Part shown: in pieces, positions 1 to 7,653 of the stretch
How positions within the stretch are numbered: the first letter of the stretch is position 1
Layout of the letters: every line of letters begins with the position of its first letter
Assembly: GCA_017577405.1 (NCBI GenBank)
Contig: PIUA01000027.1
Coordinates: 19,347 to 83,346 of the forward strand
DNA length: 64,000 nt
Reading direction: 5' to 3'
DNA from: Bacillota bacterium
GTDB taxonomy: Bacteria; Bacillota; Limnochordia; Limnochordales; Limnochordaceae
Position numbers and translations under genes: made by a program
The notes under the pieces: generated by a model
The model's input: the letters and a program-made list of their open reading frames with translations, nothing else
Database searches by the model: none
What the model was told of the DNA's origin: nothing

Positions 1-413
1 ATGGGGCTGCTCCGGTCCGCCTTGCCCACCAGGTAGGTGGTCTCATCCAGCTTCACGTAGGTGAAGCCGCCCGGGGCCAGGATCATCTGGAGGGCCTGTT
101 CAAAGGGCACCTCGTTCAACTCGAGGGTGACGAAGCCCTGGACGCCCGGGTCGGTCAGGACGTTCACCCCCGCCTGCATGGCGATGTCCTGCAGGGCCTG
201 GGTGATGAAGGTCTCGACGAAAATGTTGGAGACGCGCGGTGGCTCCGCGACCGCAGGGCTTTGGGGAGGGGCCAGGCCCACGTCCTCGGGGAGGCCCGCG
301 AGGAACGACGGATCTCTCCCTTGGGCCGCCCCCGGGGAGGGGCATGCGGTGGCGATCACCAGAGCGACCAATACTGCTCCCCACCGCTGCCAGCCATGGT
401 CCTTCCAGCGCAT
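1..413 (-). CDS. Secretin-type STN-domain protein, 3' end cut by window edge
   Basis: Reading leftward from an ATG at 413, preceded by GGAGGTG seven bases upstream, the frame stays open to the window edge (137 codons visible). Residues 1-30 form a signal peptide; a Cys in the context IATAC could be a weak lipobox. After a Pro-rich stretch comes a short secretin/TonB N-terminal (STN, N0-like) fold: NIFVETFITQALQDIAMQAG, then VNVLTDPGVQG, a VTLELNEVPFEQALQMIL segment and a TYLVG strand. This pattern is typical of PilQ/GspD secretins and small STN proteins, which act in the outer membrane. It is the last visible gene of a minus-strand envelope cluster. Whether a full secretin barrel follows cannot be seen. 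Confidence 0.72.
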   Translation of the reverse strand, partial: MRWKDHGWQRWGAVLVALVIATACPSPGAAQGRDPSFLAGLPEDVGLAPPQSPAVAEPPRVSNIFVETFITQALQDIAMQAGVNVLTDPGVQGFVTLELNEVPFEQALQMILAPGGFTYVKLDETTYLVGKADRSSP

Positions 414-483
414 ACCTGCAGCACCTCCGTCGATCCAGCTCCGGTGCCGGTGGGGGACCGGCAGCCCGGGTTCACGGCCCAAG

Positions 484-588
484 TCAGCTCCCCTCCGATA
501 CCGGACCCTCTCCGGGCGAGGCCCCCTGGGCCAGGGTGATGATCCTTTCCTGGACCAGCGGGGGTCCATCGGGATAGCGGACGGTCAC
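484..588 (-). other. Out-of-frame coding remnant behind the 585-1220 gene
   Basis: Directly after the stop codon of the upstream gene, another minus-strand frame encodes a protein-like tail (VTVRYPDGPPLVQERIITLA and on) that ends in TGA at 484. One added base near 590 would join it in frame to the preceding C-terminus (WQRIQF, then RVTVRYPDG). This looks like a one-base deletion in that gene or a sequencing error; it could also be chance. Confidence 0.4.
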
Positions 589-1220
589 CCGAATTGGATC
601 CGCTGCCAGATCTTCACGCTCTGGCCGTAGTGGAGCTCATTGGAGTTGGGAATGACCAGGGGCTCCTGGTTGAGGTCGGCGGCCCGGACCCAACCCCGGG
701 CGTTGGCTTCATCAAAGGTGTCGCCGTAGCTGTACCAGGTCTCGATGGTGTCCTGGGTGCCCTCGGGAACGTCGGGGCCCAGGTACTGGAGGTCGCCGAA
801 GTCAGCGAAGAAGACCACGACGTCGTTGTTGCTCTTGATGGTGAAGCCGAGGGAGTCGGAGGCGTACTCACCGGGCTTGAGGATGCGCCAGTCCTTGCGG
901 GTTCCCGTCAGGCTCCACTCGAGCCACTGGGCGAGGGAGGCATGGCTGGTGAAGGTGAAGTCCCAATAGGCCTTATTGCAGCTGCCTTGGGTGGGCAAGG
1001 AGTTCCACGACCGGGCCCGCTGGGTGGCATTGCTCAGGCCGATGGACTGCCACTCGGCTCCGTCGTCCGGCTCGCCCGTGGTCGTGAGGGGCCGGTAGTA
1101 GACCTCGACCTCCTGAGCGCCAGGCGGCAATGCTTCGCCGTTGGGGTTGTAGGCCGCGACGCTCCCCGCCAGAGCGAGGCAGAGAGCGCCCGTCAGCACG
1201 AAGGCCACCTTGCTCCGCAT
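585..1220 (-). CDS. Secreted hypothetical protein with TRKDWR motif, possibly frameshifted at its 3' end
   Basis: 211 residues from an ATG with AAGGAG ten bases upstream; a longer start at 1259 has no clear ribosome-binding site. Residues 1-23 are a signal peptide (MRSKVAFVLTGALCLALAG). The mature part is rich in Trp, Tyr and Thr and looks all-beta. It contains one Cys and the motif TRKDWRILKPGEY. The next gene upstream carries TRKDWRVRKPGDG at a similar place, so the two are probably paralogues. I recognise no family. The neighbours (secretin-like gene and beta-barrels) suggest an envelope or surface role. The C-terminus may be artificially short because a compatible reading frame continues behind the stop. 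Confidence 0.6.
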   Translation of the reverse strand: MRSKVAFVLTGALCLALAGSVAAYNPNGEALPPGAQEVEVYYRPLTTTGEPDDGAEWQSIGLSNATQRARSWNSLPTQGSCNKAYWDFTFTSHASLAQWLEWSLTGTRKDWRILKPGEYASDSLGFTIKSNNDVVVFFADFGDLQYLGPDVPEGTQDTIETWYSYGDTFDEANARGWVRAADLNQEPLVIPNSNELHYGQSVKIWQRIQFG

Positions 1221-1308
1221 GGCTTCACGAGCTCCTTTCCAATGAGTGATGATGCTCACGGTTGTGAGGCCGTCGCCTCGGTCGTGCTGTGGTCTCGGTC
1301 GTGCCGTT

Positions 1309-2061
1309 TCAACGCATGAAGAGGACCTTCAGCACCGGGTTCGTAGCGGCTCCACCGCCGGATGGTCTGCCGGTCTCCCCTCCGCTGCCGGCTGCCCGCC
1401 GGCCAGGCTGGACCAGGGGCAGGGAGTGGGGCCGGTCACCATCGCCGGGCTTGCGGACCCGCCAGTCTTTCCGGGTGAAGGGCACCTCGACCCGGAGCCA
1501 GTGCCTCTCCGGAACGCGTACCGGGATGCAGGGGTGGGCGAAGCTGCCCCCCTTCCACCAGACGGTGAGGGCGGAGTCGAGACAGTACTGGCCTGGCTCG
1601 TGGTACTGTTGCTTCCCAGCGGGGTTGCGTCCGGTGCGGAGACGGAAGGTGAGGCTGGCCGATGCCCCACTGGGCAGGTCGCCGACGGACCAGAGGACCT
1701 GAGTGGCCCCCCGGCCTTGGCCGAGCCGGCGGACGTCCACGTGGCCCCGGGACCCCATGACGGACCGGGGGTCGATCTCCAACTCGGCCCCGTAGTTGTT
1801 CCGCAGGGCGACCTGCCGGACCGCGGCCAGGGAGGTGTTGGTCACCGTCCAGACGACCTGCCACTCCACCTCTTCACCGAGGGGGACCAGCCAGAAGCCG
1901 TCAGCGTCTCGGACCACGCCGTCGGTGACCGCCTCGATCTCGTAGGTGACGACCAGGGGATGGGAGGCGGCCCCGGCCGGCACGGTGAGGAGGAGGCAAA
2001 GGAACGCGGCCCCCACCATGCCCAGGAGGTGTCCTGGAATCCTGCGTCCCTTGCCAGCCAT
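1309..2061 (-). CDS. Secreted DUF11-like beta-sandwich protein
   Basis: 250 residues from ATG 2061, preceded by GGGGAGAGGGTG. Residues 1-31 form a signal peptide ending AGAAS. Residues about 35-150 resemble a DUF11-type cell-surface repeat: EVEWQVVWTVTNTS, an asymmetric-sandwich pattern, then VLWSVGDLPSGASASLTFR. A second part has two Cys (QYCLDS and HPCIP) that could form a disulfide, followed by TRKDWRVRKPGDG shared with the downstream gene. The last 45 residues are Gly/Arg/Pro-rich and look unfolded. The family assignment is by pattern only. It belongs to the same minus-strand run as the secretin-like and barrel genes. Confidence 0.6.
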   Translation of the reverse strand: MAGKGRRIPGHLLGMVGAAFLCLLLTVPAGAASHPLVVTYEIEAVTDGVVRDADGFWLVPLGEEVEWQVVWTVTNTSLAAVRQVALRNNYGAELEIDPRSVMGSRGHVDVRRLGQGRGATQVLWSVGDLPSGASASLTFRLRTGRNPAGKQQYHEPGQYCLDSALTVWWKGGSFAHPCIPVRVPERHWLRVEVPFTRKDWRVRKPGDGDRPHSLPLVQPGRRAAGSGGETGRPSGGGAATNPVLKVLFMR

Positions 2062-2216
2062 GCGGCTCACCCTCTCCCCGTGCTCCCAGCCGTGGGCAAG
2101 TATAGGGAAAGGGCGCCGGAGGCGACAATCGGCCAGGGGAGCACACCCCCTGGTCCCAGGGCCCTTGGCCGCCAGGACAACAAACTGACGTTCGATTGGG
2201 AGGCGATCGAGGGGGT

Positions 2217-2888
2217 CTAGGAGAGCTGGGGCTTGAGGAGCCCGCAGCGGACCGCCAGGAGGGCGGCTTGGGTCCGGTCCTCCACGCCCAGCTTCTGGAG
2301 GATCCGGGAGACGTGGGCTTTGGCGGTGCGGGTGGAACAGTGGAGGGCGGCGGCGATCTCCTTGTTGCTCAGTCCCTGGGTGAGAAGGGCCAGGGTTTCC
2401 AGCTCCCTGGGGGTCAGGGCCGTCCGGGGCCCTGTCGGCCGGGGCACCCAGGCCTGGAGGAGGGAGGAGACCAGGTGGGGGGCGGCGGCGGGGTGGAGGT
2501 AGGTCTCCCCCCGGCCGACGGCCCTGATGGCCCGTTCCAACTCGTGGGCGACGTGGTCTTTCCGCAGGTACCCCCTGGCCCCGGCCTCCAGAGCCCGCAG
2601 GGCGTAGGGCTCGTCGGGCAGGACGCTGACCACCAGAACCCCGCCGGTGAACCCCCGGTGGATGAGGCCCCGGGTCAGGTCGAGGCCGTCGGCGGTCCCC
2701 AGCTGGAGGTCGACCAGCACCACCCGGGGCTGGAGGGCGAAGGCGTGCTCCAGGGCGGCTTCGGGCGAGGCGGCCTCGCCCACCAGGCGGATGCTGGGAG
2801 CCAAGCTCTCCAGGAGGCTCCGGTAGGCGTGGCGGGCCAGGGGATCGTCCTCCACAAGGAGGACGGTGGTGGGCAGGCTGGTGGCCAC
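2217..2888 (-). CDS. NarL/FixJ-family response regulator
   Basis: 223 residues from a GTG with GGGAGGTG six bases upstream; the open frame extends further but without protein-like sequence. The N-terminal receiver domain shows VLLVEDDPLARHAYR (acidic pair), VVLVDLQLGTADGLDL (phospho-acceptor Asp) and YLRKDHV (conserved Lys). A linker of about 20 residues leads to a LuxR-type helix-turn-helix: LTPRELETLALLTQGLSNKE, then STRTAKAHVSRILQKLG. It should be phosphorylated by a sensor kinase and bind DNA as a dimer, but no histidine kinase is next to it. Its position between beta-barrel genes and secreted proteins suggests that it controls this envelope locus; that is inference. Confidence 0.92.
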   Translation of the reverse strand: MATSLPTTVLLVEDDPLARHAYRSLLESLAPSIRLVGEAASPEAALEHAFALQPRVVLVDLQLGTADGLDLTRGLIHRGFTGGVLVVSVLPDEPYALRALEAGARGYLRKDHVAHELERAIRAVGRGETYLHPAAAPHLVSSLLQAWVPRPTGPRTALTPRELETLALLTQGLSNKEIAAALHCSTRTAKAHVSRILQKLGVEDRTQAALLAVRCGLLKPQLS

Positions 2889-3145
2889 AACGGTCACCTC
2901 CCAGGCACGGGGCCGCCAGCCCAGCCGGGTGAGCCGCGGCCGCCTGAGCCGCGCCCGGGCCCCTGGACCTCCCGGGCGGCGAGAAGCGGGGTGTGCCCCA
3001 AACTGAGCACAACGTGGCCCCGAAATCGTTTCAGTCTTCGGATGAATCCCGTATTGGGAGTCTACGCCGGGACCCCGGGCCCCTCCTCCTCCGGCGGACG
3101 TTTCTGGGAGAGGCGGGCTGGGGGACGGAAAGGCCAGCGGAGAAG
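2889..3145. other. Intergenic stretch without a gene
   Basis: Between the barrel gene and the regulator gene on the minus strand. The longest open frames here have shadow-like composition. I see no convincing promoter; the region near 3000-3060 is less GC-rich than its surroundings and could hold one. Confidence 0.5.
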
Positions 3146-3167
3146 GGCGGGCCCGCCAGGGCCCGCC
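3146..3167 (-). terminator. GC hairpin behind the beta-barrel gene
   Basis: Perfect 9-bp inverted repeat GGCGGGCCC / GGGCCCGCC with a 4-base loop, 26 bases past the stop of the barrel gene. On the minus strand it is followed by CTTCTCC, so the T tract is weak. Confidence 0.5.
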
Positions 3168-3192
3168 CCGCCTCAACCTGGAACGCCTCGGG

Positions 3193-3954
3193 CTAGAAGC
3201 CGATGGCCAGGCCGCCGTAGAAGCCCGAACGGGTCACATCCCGGCTGATGGCGCCCTGGAAGGCCACGGCCCGGAGGGTGTCGGCCCGGTAGCCTGCCTG
3301 GAGGGAGATGGTGGGGGAGAGGAAGTACCGGGCCTGGAGGTCGTAGCCCAGGAAGAAGAGCCGGTGGGGGTCCATGGCGTTCATGGTCTCGTCGGTCCAC
3401 CGGGCCCAGGGTGTGGCCCGCAGGCTGGCCCCCACCGCCAGCTGGTTGGTGACAGCCAGGCGGGTCTCCAACCCCAGCCCCCAGCCGGCCGCCTCAAAGG
3501 GGATCTGCTCGTCGGCCCCGTCGGTGGCCCACTGCCAGGAGACCGCCTGGTGGATCAGGCCCAGGGCGACGGGCCAGGGGCTCAGGCCGGCCCACGCCTC
3601 GGCCCGGAGCAGGTGGCTGGCGGGCCGGGACGGATCCCGGTCGGCGGGAATCCGGTTGGCCTCGGTGACCAGGCGGAACTCGGTGCCCGGGGCGAGGCTC
3701 AGGGCGGTGGTGATGGCGGTCGTCTCCAGGGGGACATCGAAGGACGCGGTCATGCCGTCCACGTTGGAGCGGTAGCTGTCCACCAGCCGGTCTTGGCCCC
3801 GGTTCACCTCCATGAAGGAGCTGACCGCGCCAGCCTGGGGCGTTGCCGCGGCGAGGAGCCCGGCCACCAGCAGGCAGACGGTGAGGATGTGGAGCCCAGG
3901 CCCGGGCTGGCCGGTCCGGGGCAGGCTCCTGGTTTCGGGCGCCGTGGTGCGCAT
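3193..3954 (-). CDS. Outer-membrane-type beta-barrel protein (small porin-like)
   Basis: 253 residues from ATG 3954, with AAAGGAGG eleven bases upstream. Residues 1-43 form a signal peptide (LLVAGLLAAATPQAGA). The mature part shows alternating amphipathic strands with turns of Gly, Asp and Asn, and ends GFYGGLAIGF with a C-terminal Phe. That end is the usual sorting signal of outer-membrane barrels recognised by BamA. No enzymatic motif is visible. It lies 31 bases behind another barrel gene with the same architecture, so the two are probably co-transcribed. An outer membrane location would fit a diderm Firmicute; the function as channel or structural protein is unknown. Confidence 0.68.
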   Translation of the reverse strand: MRTTAPETRSLPRTGQPGPGLHILTVCLLVAGLLAAATPQAGAVSSFMEVNRGQDRLVDSYRSNVDGMTASFDVPLETTAITTALSLAPGTEFRLVTEANRIPADRDPSRPASHLLRAEAWAGLSPWPVALGLIHQAVSWQWATDGADEQIPFEAAGWGLGLETRLAVTNQLAVGASLRATPWARWTDETMNAMDPHRLFFLGYDLQARYFLSPTISLQAGYRADTLRAVAFQGAISRDVTRSGFYGGLAIGF

Positions 3955-3985
3955 GGGTCACCCAACCTCCTTTGGGCTTTCGGCC

Positions 3986-4693
3986 TCAGAATTGGTAGGC
4001 CAGGCCGAGGGTGTACCCGCTCTGCTGGTACCCCCGCTCCTGGAGGCCCTCAGCCGGGTTGGGAATCTCGGTCTGCTCCTGGCGGTACCCGGCGTGGGCC
4101 TCCAGCCCCCGCCAGAGGTTGAGGCTGGCGCCTACCTGGAACTGGGTGTAGGTACCCTGCCGGGTCTGGCCCGCCTCCAGCACCTCCGCCTGGGGCACGT
4201 GACGGACGGAACCCTCGAGGCGGACCCGCTTCGAGAGGTTCACCCCACCGGCCACCAGGCCACCCAAGCCGGTCACCGTCACCGGCGAGTCCTCCCCTTC
4301 GGGAAGGACCGAGTAGACATAGGTGGGCCCGACGGCGGCCCCCAGGAGGGGCAGGCGGTAGGTGGCCTCCACCCGGTAGCCGGGCACGGGCCAGGTCGCC
4401 GCGCCGTCGGCCAGCCCGTCGACGGTCTGGGCCACCTGGTCGGGGGTGGTGGCCAGTTCACCGGCCACCGTCAGCCGGGGGGTGAGCTCCAGGCCGAACT
4501 GGGCCAGGAGCTGGGGCGCGGCCTCGCTGGTCCGGGTGATCTGGCTGCCCGCCCGGTCCTCCCGGGCCAGGCGGGACAGCCAGTATTCCATGGAAAGCTC
4601 TGGGCTGACGGCGAGGACTGCGGGTGCCCGCAGGCTGTAGGCCAGCGCCAGGGCCATGAGGGCGAAGAGAAGACGGCGGATACGTTGGAACAC
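3986..4693 (-). CDS. Outer-membrane-type beta-barrel protein
   Basis: 235 residues from a GTG with AGGGG eight bases upstream, giving a compact signal peptide (FQRIRRLLFALMALALAYS, cleavage near VLAVS). An ATG at 4729 would add 12 residues but lacks a ribosome-binding site. The mature protein has about ten predicted amphipathic strands (RLTVAGELATT, YRVEATYRLP, RVRLEGSVRHVP, TYTQFQVGASLNLW, LEAHAGYRQEQ) and ends GYTLGLAYQF, again with a terminal Phe. It is first in the minus-strand run and shares architecture with the following gene. No homologue of known function is recognised. Confidence 0.65.
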   Translation of the reverse strand: MFQRIRRLLFALMALALAYSLRAPAVLAVSPELSMEYWLSRLAREDRAGSQITRTSEAAPQLLAQFGLELTPRLTVAGELATTPDQVAQTVDGLADGAATWPVPGYRVEATYRLPLLGAAVGPTYVYSVLPEGEDSPVTVTGLGGLVAGGVNLSKRVRLEGSVRHVPQAEVLEAGQTRQGTYTQFQVGASLNLWRGLEAHAGYRQEQTEIPNPAEGLQERGYQQSGYTLGLAYQF

Positions 4694-4960
4694 CTGGTAC
4701 ACCCCTTCTGCGGCATAGATCTGTTCCATGTGGTCGCTCGACTTCAGGTGCGACGTGGGGGTACCGGGACGGGAGCCGCCTGCGGGCAGCCCCCCGGTAC
4801 GCATGTGCAACCGAAGGCACAGACGCCTTCTCTTGGCATGGAAGGGCCTCCTGCCGGGGAGTCCTGGTGAGGCAGGGAAGACCTGGATGAGGGCGAAGCA
4901 GGCCCTGGAGGCGCCCAGCGGTCCGGAGCGCGGTTTGGCCGGGGAAGGAGGGCGGGCGCG

Positions 4961-5725
4961 GTGGAGCGACCGGTGATCGGGCTCAGCTGCGGACGGCGGG
5001 AGGACCAGAGCCAGGCCTTTCTTCATGTGGCCTACCTGGAGGCGGTGGCGGCGGCCGGCGGCCTGCCCGTGGTGCTCCCGCCCTTGGAGCCCGGGGGGCT
5101 GGACCTGGCCCAGGTGGCCGCCGCCCTCCTGGCCCGGGTGGATGGGCTGCTCTTGACGGGCGGCGATGACCTGGATCCCCGGCACTACGGCCAAGAGCCC
5201 GACCCCCGGCTGGGCTGGGTGGATCCGGATCGGGACGCGCTGGAGCTGGCCTTGGCCCAGGAGGCCCTCCGGCGCCGGACGCCGCTCCTGGCCATCTGCC
5301 GGGGTGTTCAGGTGCTCAACGTGGCCGCTGGGGGCGACCTCCACCAGGATCTGGGCGAGGTCGCCCGCCTCCAGCACAGCCAGCGGGCGCCCCGCTGGCA
5401 CCGGAGCCACCCCGTTCGGGTCCACCCCGGCTCCCGGCTGGCCCAGCTCTTGGACACGCCGGGCGGTGAGGTGGTTGTCAACAGCTTCCATCACCAGGCG
5501 GTCCGCCAGGTGGCCCCCGGGTTCCGGGCGGTGGCCCACGCCAGCGACGGGGTGGTGGAGGCCATCGAGCGGGCTGGGGAGGACCACTTCTGCGTGGGGG
5601 TCCAGTGGCACCCGGAGCACCTGGTGGGCCGGTGGCCCGAGCAGCGGGGGCTCTTCCGGGGGCTGGTGGAGGCGGCCCGGGTTGCGGCGGCACCGCACCG
5701 CGGTGAGAGGGGCATCATTCCGTAA
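4961..5725 (+). CDS. Gamma-glutamyl-gamma-aminobutyrate hydrolase-like (peptidase C26)
   Basis: 254 residues from a GTG preceded by GGAAGGAGGG. It is a class-I glutamine-amidotransferase fold of the PuuD/C26 type that hydrolyses gamma-glutamyl amide bonds. Visible elements are the N-terminal PVIGLSCG, the LLLTGGDDLDPRHYG oxyanion loop, the nucleophile elbow AICRGVQVLN (catalytic Cys), NSFHHQAV and the VQWHPEH His/Glu pair. So the triad is complete, unlike that of the GMP synthase in this window. It is followed 17 bases later by tsaE, probably by chance of operon layout. The true substrate cannot be told from sequence. Confidence 0.88.
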   Translation: MERPVIGLSCGRREDQSQAFLHVAYLEAVAAAGGLPVVLPPLEPGGLDLAQVAAALLARVDGLLLTGGDDLDPRHYGQEPDPRLGWVDPDRDALELALAQEALRRRTPLLAICRGVQVLNVAAGGDLHQDLGEVARLQHSQRAPRWHRSHPVRVHPGSRLAQLLDTPGGEVVVNSFHHQAVRQVAPGFRAVAHASDGVVEAIERAGEDHFCVGVQWHPEHLVGRWPEQRGLFRGLVEAARVAAAPHRGERGIIP

Positions 5726-5742
5726 GAGGAAGGGGGTTCCGG

Positions 5743-6255
5743 GTGGAGCGTTGGACGTGGCGAAGCACCAGCCCTGAGGAGACCCTGGCCCTGGGCCGGT
5801 GGCTGGGCGAGCGGGCCCAAGCGGGGGATGTCTTCCTGATGGAGGGGGATCTGGGGGCGGGCAAGACCCTGATGACCAAGGGGATCGCCCTCGGCTTGGG
5901 GATCGACCCAGAGCAGGTGACCAGCCCCAGCTTCACCCTGATGCAGGTCCACCACGGGCGGCTCCCCCTGTACCACATGGACCTCTACCGCCTGGAGCGG
6001 GCGGCCGACGTGGAGGCCCTGGGGCTGGAGGAGTTTTTGGAGGGGGACGGGGTGGCCGTCGTCGAGTGGGCGGCCCGCCTGCCTGAGGGCCTCCGGCCCG
6101 AAGAGGGGCTGGTGGTGCGCCTGGACGTGGTGGACGAGCAGGTCCGGGCGGTGGAGCTGGTGGCCCGGGGCCGCCGCATGGAAGGGCTCCTGGGCCAGCT
6201 GGCCATGGGTGAGGGGGTTCAGCAGGGACCGGATGACGAGCAGCGAAAGGAATAA
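5743..6255 (+). CDS. tsaE: tRNA threonylcarbamoyladenosine biosynthesis ATPase TsaE
   Basis: 170 residues, GTG start after AGAGGAAGGGGG. TsaE is the ATPase that drives turnover of the TsaB-TsaD complex forming t6A at position 37 of ANN-decoding tRNAs. Visible are the Walker A EGDLGAGKTLMTKGIA, the TSPSFTLMQ segment, YHMDLYRL and VAVVEWAARLP (Walker B-like WxE motif). The last 25 residues are a variable tail that overlaps the start of tsaB. It forms an operon with tsaB, rimI and tsaD, the standard arrangement in Firmicutes. Confidence 0.95.
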   Translation: MERWTWRSTSPEETLALGRWLGERAQAGDVFLMEGDLGAGKTLMTKGIALGLGIDPEQVTSPSFTLMQVHHGRLPLYHMDLYRLERAADVEALGLEEFLEGDGVAVVEWAARLPEGLRPEEGLVVRLDVVDEQVRAVELVARGRRMEGLLGQLAMGEGVQQGPDDEQRKE

Positions 6256-7036
6256 TCTTCCAAGGAGCCGGCCCCGCCGGTACGTGCTGGGGCTGGAGAG
6301 CTCAGGGCGCCTGGGCGGCGCGGCGGTGGCCGAGGTGGTGGAGGAGGGGATCGTCCTCCGGGCCGAGCAGTTGGCCGGTGTGGAAGCGACCCACTCGGAG
6401 CGGCTGATGCCCGCCCTCCAGGCGGTGATGGCGGCGGCGGGGGTGGAGCCCCATCAGGTGGCCGCGGTGGCCGTCAGCCAGGGCCCCGGTTCCTACACAG
6501 GGATCCGCATCGGCGTCATGACGGCCAAGGCCTTGGGCTTCGCCTGGGAGGTGCCGGTGGTGCCCGTCCTCAGCCTGGAGGCCCTCGCCTGGCAGGCCCG
6601 GGCGGTGCCCGCGGCGTGGTTGCTGCCCGTCCTGCCCGCCCGGCGGGGCGCCTACTTCGGGGCCCTGTACCGGCCTGGGGACGGGGAGCCCGCCCAGTGG
6701 GAGCAGCCCGTGCCGCCGGGCCGCTGGACGCCCCAGGAGCTCCTGGCTCCCCTGGTGGAGCGACCGGGCCGTGTCTGCCTGGTGGGGGAGGGGGCCGAGG
6801 GCTTCCACCAATGGCTCGCCTCGGAGGCAGGGGCAGCCTTCCGGGACCGGGTGATCCCCGCCCACTGGAGCCTGGACCACCTCCGTCCGGGGGCGGTCGC
6901 CCTCTTGGGGGCGCGGCGCTGGCGGGCGGGCCAGGCCCAGGATCCCATGGAGGTCCTGCCCCGGTACTTGCGGGAGACGGAGGCGGAGCGCCGGGCGGCC
7001 GGCGGGGACGACGAGGGGCGGAAAGGCGCAGGCTGA
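6233..7036 (+). CDS. tsaB: tRNA threonylcarbamoyladenosine biosynthesis protein TsaB
   Basis: 267 residues. I chose the ATG at 6233, which overlaps tsaE by 23 bases; a GTG at 6209 is the alternative. TsaB is an ASKHA-fold partner that dimerises with TsaD. The N-terminal LGLESSGRLGGAAVAE corresponds to the usual LAIDTST element. The family hallmark VAVSQGPGSYTGIRIG and the following LGFAWEVPVVPVLSLEALA are present. The C-terminal half is divergent, as in all TsaB. It has no metal site of its own and acts as a scaffold in the t6A complex. Confidence 0.93.
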   Translation: MTSSERNNLPRSRPRRYVLGLESSGRLGGAAVAEVVEEGIVLRAEQLAGVEATHSERLMPALQAVMAAAGVEPHQVAAVAVSQGPGSYTGIRIGVMTAKALGFAWEVPVVPVLSLEALAWQARAVPAAWLLPVLPARRGAYFGALYRPGDGEPAQWEQPVPPGRWTPQELLAPLVERPGRVCLVGEGAEGFHQWLASEAGAAFRDRVIPAHWSLDHLRPGAVALLGARRWRAGQAQDPMEVLPRYLRETEAERRAAGGDDEGRKGAG

Positions 7037-7072
7037 GGGGACGTCCCGAGGAAGGAGGAGCCCGGCCAGGGC

Positions 7073-7588
7073 TTGGGGCTGGCCGGCACAAGGATGGCGA
7101 CAGAAGCCAGAGAGTCCTTCGAGGTCGTTGTTGAACCCATGCGCCTGCGGGACCTGGGGGATGTGCTGACCATTGAGCGGCTCTCCTTTCCCACCCCCTG
7201 GTCCCGGTACGCCTTCCTCTCGGAGCTCTTGGAGAATGACCGGGCCTACTACCTGGTGGCCCGGCTGGTGCCTCCCGTGCCGCCCCGGCCCCGGCGGGCC
7301 CGGCCTGCGGGGTACGTGGGGGTTTGGCTGGTCCTGGACGAGGGGCACGTGACCAACGTGGCCGTCCACCCCGATTACCGGGGGCTGGGCATCGGCCGGA
7401 AGCTGATGCTGGCCGTGGAGGACCTGGTGCGGCAGAAGGGCGGCAAGCGGATGACCCTGGAGGTCCGCCGGAGCAACCTGATCGCCCAGAACCTCTACCG
7501 GAGCCTGGGCTACCGGAGCGCTGGCGTCCGCCGGGGATACTACCGGGACAACAACGAAGACGCCTTTATCATGTGGAAGGACTTGTGA
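7073..7588 (+). CDS. rimI: Ribosomal protein S18 alanine N-acetyltransferase, GNAT family
   Basis: 171 residues from TTG 7073, which has AAGGAGGAG twelve bases upstream; an ATG at 7094 is possible but has no ribosome-binding site. It is a GNAT acetyltransferase: MRLRDLGDVLTIERLSFPTPWS is the RimI-type N-terminus. HVTNVAVHPDYRGLGIGRKL holds the acetyl-CoA pyrophosphate loop, and ILPQNLYR-like RSNLIAQNLYRSLGY follows. Location between tsaB and tsaD is the classic rimI position. A proline-rich insert (VPPVPPRPRR) near residue 66 is unusual. The substrate, the N-terminus of S18, is known for the family and not shown here. Confidence 0.9.
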   Translation: MGLAGTRMATEARESFEVVVEPMRLRDLGDVLTIERLSFPTPWSRYAFLSELLENDRAYYLVARLVPPVPPRPRRARPAGYVGVWLVLDEGHVTNVAVHPDYRGLGIGRKLMLAVEDLVRQKGGKRMTLEVRRSNLIAQNLYRSLGYRSAGVRRGYYRDNNEDAFIMWKDL

Positions 7589-7653
7589 ATGGCGAAGGAC
7601 CGGCGAGTCGGCCGCACGCCAAGCCGGCCGGCGGGAGGACGTGAGGGAGCGGT

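Noticed and set aside
1309..3012. A single 567-codon minus-strand frame
   Set aside because: Only the part from 2061 down has a signal peptide and protein-like sequence. The upstream part is Pro/Arg/Gly-rich and antisense in register to the response-regulator gene.
3986..5698. A 570-codon minus-strand frame across the C26 hydrolase
   Set aside because: Its first 320 codons are the shadow of the plus-strand hydrolase gene, which has a complete catalytic triad. Only the barrel part is real.
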